8,030 bases of DNA from Spirochaetales bacterium (GTDB lineage Bacteria; Spirochaetota; Spirochaetia; JAGLYY01), in contig JAGLYY010000079.1 in assembly GCA_023131935.1 (NCBI GenBank), forward strand, positions 1-8,030, written 5' to 3'. The position numbers and the translations under genes were made by a program. This document shows, one piece after another, positions 3,989 to 8,030 of this stretch. The first letter of the stretch is position 1. Every line of letters begins with the position of its first letter. The notes under the pieces were generated by a model. That model was not told the origin of the DNA, ran no database searches, and saw only the letters and a list, made by a program, of their open reading frames with translations.

Positions 3989-5572
3989 CTATTTCAATGG
4001 GCAGGAGATTGATAGCAAAAACCCCTCTCCATAACTACTCTCATGTCGCAGGACAGCACTCCAGGGGAGCAAACGGTCAGTCATCATGGTTAATCCCTGA
4101 CCAGGAGAATAGTCCGTGGATCCGCAGCCATTATCAGCAATGATAAGAATAAGTTTATCATTTCTAAATTGCAGAACAAGATCCACTTTGCTGGCGTGAC
4201 CATGTTTTACTGCATTGGTAATGCCTTCCTGGCAACAACGGTATAAAGCAGATATTAATCCAGGATCTAAAGGGCATTCTGATCCCTGGAGTGTTGGTTC
4301 GATTGTAAAATTCATCGAGGAAAAAGATTCAGCTAATTGATGTAAAGATTCAGAGAGTAGAGTTTGAGGTTTAAAAACATAATGTTCAATATTATCCGTA
4401 TCCTCCAAACATTTTATACAGACTTGTTCAGCTTGAATTATAGCGGTGTATGCTTCAGATGAGTTATGAGCGGAGAGTAATTTCGCCGATTGCAAAAGAA
4501 GGATAATTTGTGTCAGGGAATGGCCTAAAAGATCATGGAGTTCGCGTCGTGCGTGATTCATTGTTTCGGAGGCAACCAGTTCCAAACGCTTTGCGTTGTT
4601 CAGTTGTATTTGGCCGGTTAGCTTTTTCAGTTTCTCATTTGCTGTTGATTGTTCTCTCTGAAGAGATCGTAAAAAACTTATATCGGATAAATGGTAAAGT
4701 GTTTGTTTTTTTTTGTGAGATATATTTATTATTCGGTACTCCCGGTCTTCAAATGAGAACACATGGTCTGCAGAACGATCTATGACATGAGAAACTAACT
4801 TCTCTTCTCCATAGAGAAGCTGGTTGCGGCGGTCTAAAATAATAATAGGACTTTCTAAACCTGTGATAATGGTGTTGTATGCTATAGGTAAAACACCTAA
4901 AAAGTGATACCGGAAGGCAGCAAAGGCTAAGAAAAATAGTGAAATGGTTATGGCAATAGGGGTGTAGTCAAATACGGGTTCAATAAACCCGGCTATATAG
5001 AGAATATTGAAAAGCAAGGGAAATAGAGCGGCTGCAGTAAGTAATTGCTCCTGTTGCGATTTTGTTTTCTGCCGTACCATTCCCATTATCAGCATGACGA
5101 TGCTTGAAAGGATCATGAGATAAGTAAAGAGGGCGTGCCAGTAGAAAAGAGGCCCAAAAGTATCGCCATAAAAATCGAAAGTGCTGTAAAAAAGATGGTG
5201 TAACGGGTTTGTGCTAATAAAGATAAAAGTGAGTAAGGATAAATAGTATAGGACCCGAAGAATTGCCTTCCCGGGATTACGCCGGAACACTAAATAGTAG
5301 ACAAAATGAAAGAAACAGACCCCTATAAAACTGACCCCGATATACTGAATAACAATAAAAATCCAGCGAAGAGTAACATTAGGAGCAATAGTTTTAAGCA
5401 TCTTGCAAATTATCCACAGAATTAGGCAAACTTGTAGAAATATATAGCGTTTTAGTAATACAGATTTTTGAGTACGGAGAATGAGGTTGGTATTAATCCA
5501 TAAAGTTAATGTCAGAGCTAATAGATGGAATAATTGAATCCAAAAAATATCCTGAGCATCCGCAAGACTCAT
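3989..5572 (-). CDS. Sensor histidine kinase with 7TM sensor region and HisKA_3 core
   Basis: Numbered from the ATG at 5572 (527 residues; a TTG at 5578 would add two), the N-terminal 225 residues hold about seven hydrophobic segments (near 9-31, 43-61, 71-96, 106-123, 147-166, 176-197, 203-222), matching the 7TM region found before many histidine kinases. A short PAS-like segment (ESPIIILDRRNQLLYG, 240-255) and a coiled coil (300-330) follow. The dimerisation helix has RRELHDLLGHSL with phosphoacceptor His346, typical of the NarX/DesK-like HPK7 class. The ATPase domain shows the N box (Glu449, Asn453, His457), G1 (DNGCG, 480-484) and G2 (GQGLTM, 491-496). All catalytic elements are present. 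It phosphorylates the regulator encoded just upstream. The gene starts 9 bp after that regulator's stop (3 bp if TTG is used), so it is translated from the same transcript. The ligand is unknown. Confidence 0.88.
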   Translation of the reverse strand: MSLADAQDIFWIQLFHLLALTLTLWINTNLILRTQKSVLLKRYIFLQVCLILWIICKMLKTIAPNVTLRWIFIVIQYIGVSFIGVCFFHFVYYLVFRRNPGKAILRVLYYLSLLTFIFISTNPLHHLFYSTFDFYGDTFGPLFYWHALFTYLMILSSIVMLIMGMVRQKTKSQQEQLLTAAALFPLLFNILYIAGFIEPVFDYTPIAITISLFFLAFAAFRYHFLGVLPIAYNTIITGLESPIIILDRRNQLLYGEEKLVSHVIDRSADHVFSFEDREYRIINISHKKKQTLYHLSDISFLRSLQREQSTANEKLKKLTGQIQLNNAKRLELVASETMNHARRELHDLLGHSLTQIILLLQSAKLLSAHNSSEAYTAIIQAEQVCIKCLEDTDNIEHYVFKPQTLLSESLHQLAESFSSMNFTIEPTLQGSECPLDPGLISALYRCCQEGITNAVKHGHASKVDLVLQFRNDKLILIIADNGCGSTDYSPGQGLTMMTDRLLPWSAVLRHESSYGEGFLLSISCPLK

Positions 5573-5581
5573 TTCCAAAAT

Positions 5582-6214
5582 TTATACCAACCCTTCTTTT
5601 AATGCAGTTACAGCGATTTGTGTACGAGCTTGCAAAGACATTTTACTTAAAATTGAAGACACTCGATTTTTTATAGTACCTTCGGAATTATTTTCAAGGA
5701 AAGATATTTCCTTATTACTCATTCCTTGAACGATATAACTGATAATGGTTAAATCTTTTTTGGTTAAACAGTAAGAATTATTAGGTGGCAGCGATCCGGG
5801 TATCGGCAAATTTGTATTCAAGTAGGGTTGTATACTTGGATGATAAACGATTAATCCACCGGCAACGGCTTTTAGGGCATTTATGAAAACGGTTGGTTCT
5901 ATATCTTTTAACAAGAATCCCGCTACTCCGATTTCTATCGCTTTACGTATAGAATCGGGATTATCGAAGGTCGTCAATAAAACTACGGGTAGATGAGGAA
6001 AAGCTTGCATGGCTCTTTTCGCAGTTTCAATTCCATCCATTTGGGGCATATAAATATCTAAAACAGCTATATCGGGTTGATGTTCTGAAATTTTGACCAA
6101 AGCTTCAGCTCCATTGGAAGCTGTAGCAACAACTTCAATTTCATCTTCTTCTGAAAGTAAGATCTTTAAAGATGAAAGAATTAGAGGTTGATCTTCGGCA
6201 AGAATGATTTTCAT
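5582..6214 (-). CDS. NarL/FixJ-family two-component response regulator
   Basis: The 210-residue protein has a receiver domain (1-118) with acidic pair Glu7-Asp8, phosphoacceptor Asp53 (VLDIYMP), Thr81 (LLTTFDN) and Lys103 (LLKD), so it is phosphorylation-competent. A linker (125-148) leads to a LuxR-type helix-turn-helix (150-200): LTKKDLTIISYIVQGMSNKEI, then EGTIKNRVSSILSKM. The recognition helix carries Arg where many relatives have His. The ATG at 6214 overlaps the upstream gene's TGA by 4 nt (ATGA, 6211-6214), and an AAGGAA ribosome site lies 5 nt before it (6220-6225). It should be activated by the kinase encoded downstream and bind DNA as a dimer; targets are not visible except perhaps the operon's own upstream region. 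Confidence 0.93.
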   Translation of the reverse strand: MKIILAEDQPLILSSLKILLSEEDEIEVVATASNGAEALVKISEHQPDIAVLDIYMPQMDGIETAKRAMQAFPHLPVVLLTTFDNPDSIRKAIEIGVAGFLLKDIEPTVFINALKAVAGGLIVYHPSIQPYLNTNLPIPGSLPPNNSYCLTKKDLTIISYIVQGMSNKEISFLENNSEGTIKNRVSSILSKMSLQARTQIAVTALKEGLV

Positions 6215-7155
6215 GATATTTCCTTCCCCTTCCTGTAAGGAAGAGTATGAACGGCTGTTCTAATCTGAGTCATAACTTCCTTACTTTCTATCAAAGCTTG
6301 ATTTAAGTCTTTTTGATCGGATGAGTTTGTTTCAGCTAAATGGTGCAGATCTTCAGCAAGTATTTTAAGATGAGATGTTATGGTTTTGGTCGTTTTTTTT
6401 GATAATTCTTCGGCTAAGCGGGATCGTTCCAAGGATATCGCCACGCGACCCTGTTTTCTAAGCCAGTCATTTTCTAAGTGCAGTAGTCTTCCCATTTCCT
6501 CTCGTTGATTGATTAGCCTCTGCTCATCGGTCAAATCGGTTAGAAAAAGGAGATACCCCTGTAGACCATGCGCTCCCAGGCGACGGTATGTCCAGCGGTA
6601 ATGACGTCCGGAAATCTCCATATTTCCATCAGAATCCTTATTTTCAAGAAGTTTATTATAGAGTGATTCAAGAGCTTCTCTGTTGTCGGTTGAAGCAGCA
6701 GCAGATCGTTTCAGGAAAGAGTTTAGAGTCTCATCATGGTAAGGTTCCAGTGGAGTTAACACTGTTTGGCCACAGGATAAAATTTGGCCGGAAGGGCTGG
6801 TAATAAGGTAGTGGCCTCGCAGCGTTTCCATTATCCATCTGTGGGCTTCCGGGGTTGTAAAGGAGATGAGTTTATTACCCTTTAACTTACTGATAATCAG
6901 CAACAAACCAAAAAAGAGAGTGCCGCTTATGCAAATGACATTCAGAAGAAAGAGTAAAACTTTAGTTGCCGGGTAAGGGCAGGTCCTTGACAAAGGCCAG
7001 AAAACAAAAATTCCGGCAAAGAAACACAGGAACAACACTAAAACTTTTGATCCTTTGTATTCTTTACGATAAACCAGGGACGGTAAAAGCAAGCTTAAAA
7101 AGATAATGGAAAGTGCATAAAAGAAGATGTTGGATAAAGAATAATAAGGAATCAT
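6211..7155 (-). CDS. Membrane PAS protein with degenerate histidine-kinase dimerisation segment (no ATPase domain)
   Basis: Numbered from ATG 7155 (314 residues; TTG at 7170 would add five), it has three hydrophobic segments (about 5-28, 38-55, 66-89) and a cytoplasmic PAS-like domain (about 113-210) ending YLLFLTDLTDEQRL, the usual PAS exit. A coiled coil (208-240) then leads to ISLERSRLAEELSKKTTKTITSHL. This matches the HisKA_3 helix ERxRIAxELHDxxGxxL, but Ser252 replaces the phosphoacceptor His, and the following Asp and Gly are lost too. The chain ends about 60 residues later with no N, G1 or G2 box. It therefore cannot act as a kinase; it may sense a signal and modulate the true kinase or the regulator. 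It is the first gene of the operon, overlapping the regulator by 4 nt. Neither start has a clear ribosome site. The degenerate-kinase reading is mine, by alignment with the motif. Confidence 0.75.
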   Translation of the reverse strand: MIPYYSLSNIFFYALSIIFLSLLLPSLVYRKEYKGSKVLVLFLCFFAGIFVFWPLSRTCPYPATKVLLFLLNVICISGTLFFGLLLIISKLKGNKLISFTTPEAHRWIMETLRGHYLITSPSGQILSCGQTVLTPLEPYHDETLNSFLKRSAAASTDNREALESLYNKLLENKDSDGNMEISGRHYRWTYRRLGAHGLQGYLLFLTDLTDEQRLINQREEMGRLLHLENDWLRKQGRVAISLERSRLAEELSKKTTKTITSHLKILAEDLHHLAETNSSDQKDLNQALIESKEVMTQIRTAVHTLPYRKGKEIS

Positions 7156-7156
7156 A

Positions 7157-7207
7157 ACAAATAATACCAAAATTTGTTTGAATATTACTATAGCAGTACA
7201 AATAATA
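7157..7207. promoter_or_regulatory. Paired direct repeats upstream of the two-component operon
   Basis: ACAAATAATA occurs at 7157-7166 and again at 7198-7207, 41 bp apart, about four helical turns. The left copy lies directly before the ATG at 7155 of the operon's first gene. A TATAGT lies on the minus strand between them (7191-7186) without a good -35 box. The repeats could be regulator binding sites or chance repeats in AT-rich DNA. Across the 7171-7311 interval I see no coding frame. Confidence 0.25.
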
Positions 7208-7311
7208 TGACTTTCGTTATGGGAAATAGTGCCTAAGGTTAGTAGAAAATGACGAAGGTTACAACTGGATAGGGACCCTGTAGCGATATAGTAAGTAACA
7301 AGGAGATATAA

Positions 7312-7902
7312 ATGAAAAGATTTGCGTTTGTATTTATTACATTACTAGCAGCGCTAATATTAACAGGCTGTCCGGGGGTTGTTGCGGAACCTGAGCCGGA
7401 CCCTGTTCCTGATCCTGTGACCTATTCCCTGCGTGATACCGGACCTGCGGGCGGTTTGATATTTTATATTGATGAAGCGGATGCTTTCAGCTGGGACTAT
7501 CTGGAAGCAGCGCCAGCAGATCAGTCTTCAGCACAGGCATGGATAGAAGGAGGAAGCACCCAGACTACAGAAAATGGCAATACTTCTACCGGAATAGGAA
7601 CAGGTTCGGCAAACACTGACGCTATTATAGCTCAGACCGATCATACTGTAAGTGCGGCACAAATATGTAGAGATTATGATGGTGGCGGTATGACCGACTG
7701 GTTTCTGCCGTCGAAAGACGAGCTGAACTTAATGTATACAAACTTGCGTCAGCAAAGTGTTGGCGATTTTACTGGTGACTTCTATTGGAGTTCGTCGGAG
7801 TTCAATGATACCAGCGCAAGGAGACAGTATTTTTTCGATGGGAATCAGAACTTCACCTCTAAGTTCGGCGTTTTCTTGGTGCGTGCAGCCCGGGCTTTTT
7901 AG
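7312..7902 (+). CDS. DUF1566 (Lcl C-terminal-like) lipoprotein
   Basis: The 196-residue protein begins with a signal peptide and a classic lipobox LTGC, with Cys20 lipidated, followed by a Pro/Glu/Asp linker (EPEPDPVPDPV, 26-36). The rest is a compact extracytoplasmic domain: DTGPAGGLIFYID (44-56), WDYLEAAP (62-69), WFLPSKDELNLMY (138-150), YWSSSE (167-172) and the closing VRAARAF (190-196). That order marks the DUF1566 family, often present in many copies in spirochaete and other environmental genomes; function is unknown, probably surface binding. AAGGAG (7300-7305) lies 6 nt before the ATG. It is transcribed divergently from the two-component operon across about 140 bp, so it might be that system's target, but no evidence links them. 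The full domain appears present. Confidence 0.85.
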   Translation: MKRFAFVFITLLAALILTGCPGVVAEPEPDPVPDPVTYSLRDTGPAGGLIFYIDEADAFSWDYLEAAPADQSSAQAWIEGGSTQTTENGNTSTGIGTGSANTDAIIAQTDHTVSAAQICRDYDGGGMTDWFLPSKDELNLMYTNLRQQSVGDFTGDFYWSSSEFNDTSARRQYFFDGNQNFTSKFGVFLVRAARAF

Positions 7903-7903
7903 A

Positions 7904-7920
7904 CAGTGAGCAGTGAGCAG
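7904..7920. repeat. Tandem CAGTGAG repeat
   Basis: CAGTGAG occurs twice in tandem (7904-7910, 7911-7917), followed by a partial third copy, CAG. It starts directly after the stop of the DUF1566 gene. GACTGCTC downstream (7930-7937) is partly complementary to it, so the pair could fold as a hairpin. Confidence 0.6.
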
Positions 7921-7938
7921 AATATTGTTGACTGCTCC

Positions 7939-8015
7939 CTTCGATACGATTGCTGCGCAATCACTCAGGGAGCGATCCTTCGGTTGCTGAGTAGCGAAGA
8001 ATGAGCGTATCGAAG
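7939..8015. repeat. Nested inverted repeat, probable intergenic palindromic element
   Basis: CTTCGATACG (7939-7948) and CGTATCGAAG (8006-8015) form a perfect 10-bp dyad. Inside lie GATTGC-TGC-GCAATC (7948-7962) and ACTCAG (7963-7968) with CTGAGT (7987-7992), so the element could fold as a branched cruciform of about 77 bp. This style of CTTCGA...TCGAAG element around a CAGGGAGCG core resembles dispersed palindromic repeats found between genes in many genomes. There is no open frame. Genome copy number cannot be seen from here. Confidence 0.6.
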
Positions 8016-8030
8016 TAATCGAAACAACTG

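Noticed and set aside
4510..4785. Plus-strand open frame of 91 codons
   Set aside because: It is antisense to the histidine kinase core, whose catalytic motifs are intact on the other strand.
1..8030. CRISPR array, tRNA or rRNA genes
   Set aside because: I saw no regularly spaced direct repeats, no cloverleaf-like element and no conserved rRNA segment in the window.

Overview
The window is a piece of bacterial chromosome, most likely from a spirochaete. That is inferred from the DUF1566-type lipoprotein, the loose lipoboxes, the 7TM histidine kinase and the presence of a chromosomal integron; no rRNA or marker gene confirms it. Its left half is the start of an integron whose integrase gene is broken. 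On the minus strand, 1-307 encodes a recognisable N-terminal half of IntI (tyrosine recombinase) with a TAA at codon 4, running off the left edge. Reading away from it on the plus strand are at least three gene cassettes.

Cassette 1 (about 543-1126) holds a type II toxin-antitoxin pair with its own consensus promoter. Cassette 2 (about 1127-1791) holds a class I SAM-dependent methyltransferase. Cassette 3 (from about 1792) holds a subtilisin-like lipoprotein. The sites at 1065-1132 and 1740-1797 have the folded architecture of attC: a long imperfect palindrome, two bulged bases on the left arm exactly 7 nt apart, and end boxes. For all three cassettes the first bases are the reverse complement of the cassette's own R'' box (10, 9 and 7 nt without mismatch), as expected of a circularising cassette.

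To the right, a second toxin-antitoxin module, brnT-brnA, lies on the minus strand (2971-3460) with a consensus promoter placed so that brnT would be translated from a leaderless mRNA, and a palindrome over the -10 box. It may be a reversed fourth cassette, but no convincing attC bounds it. Next come two gene stubs, the C-terminal end of an oligopeptide-type ABC permease (3610-3705) and the C-terminal end of a metallophosphoesterase (3706-3951). They look like debris at the edge of the accessory island.

From 3989 to 7155 a tight minus-strand operon encodes, in order of transcription, a membrane PAS protein with a degenerate histidine-kinase dimerisation segment, a NarL-family response regulator, and a 7TM histidine kinase of the HisKA_3 type. 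A divergent lipoprotein gene with a DUF1566 domain follows (7312-7902). The window ends in a tandem 7-mer and a long dyad-symmetric intergenic repeat.
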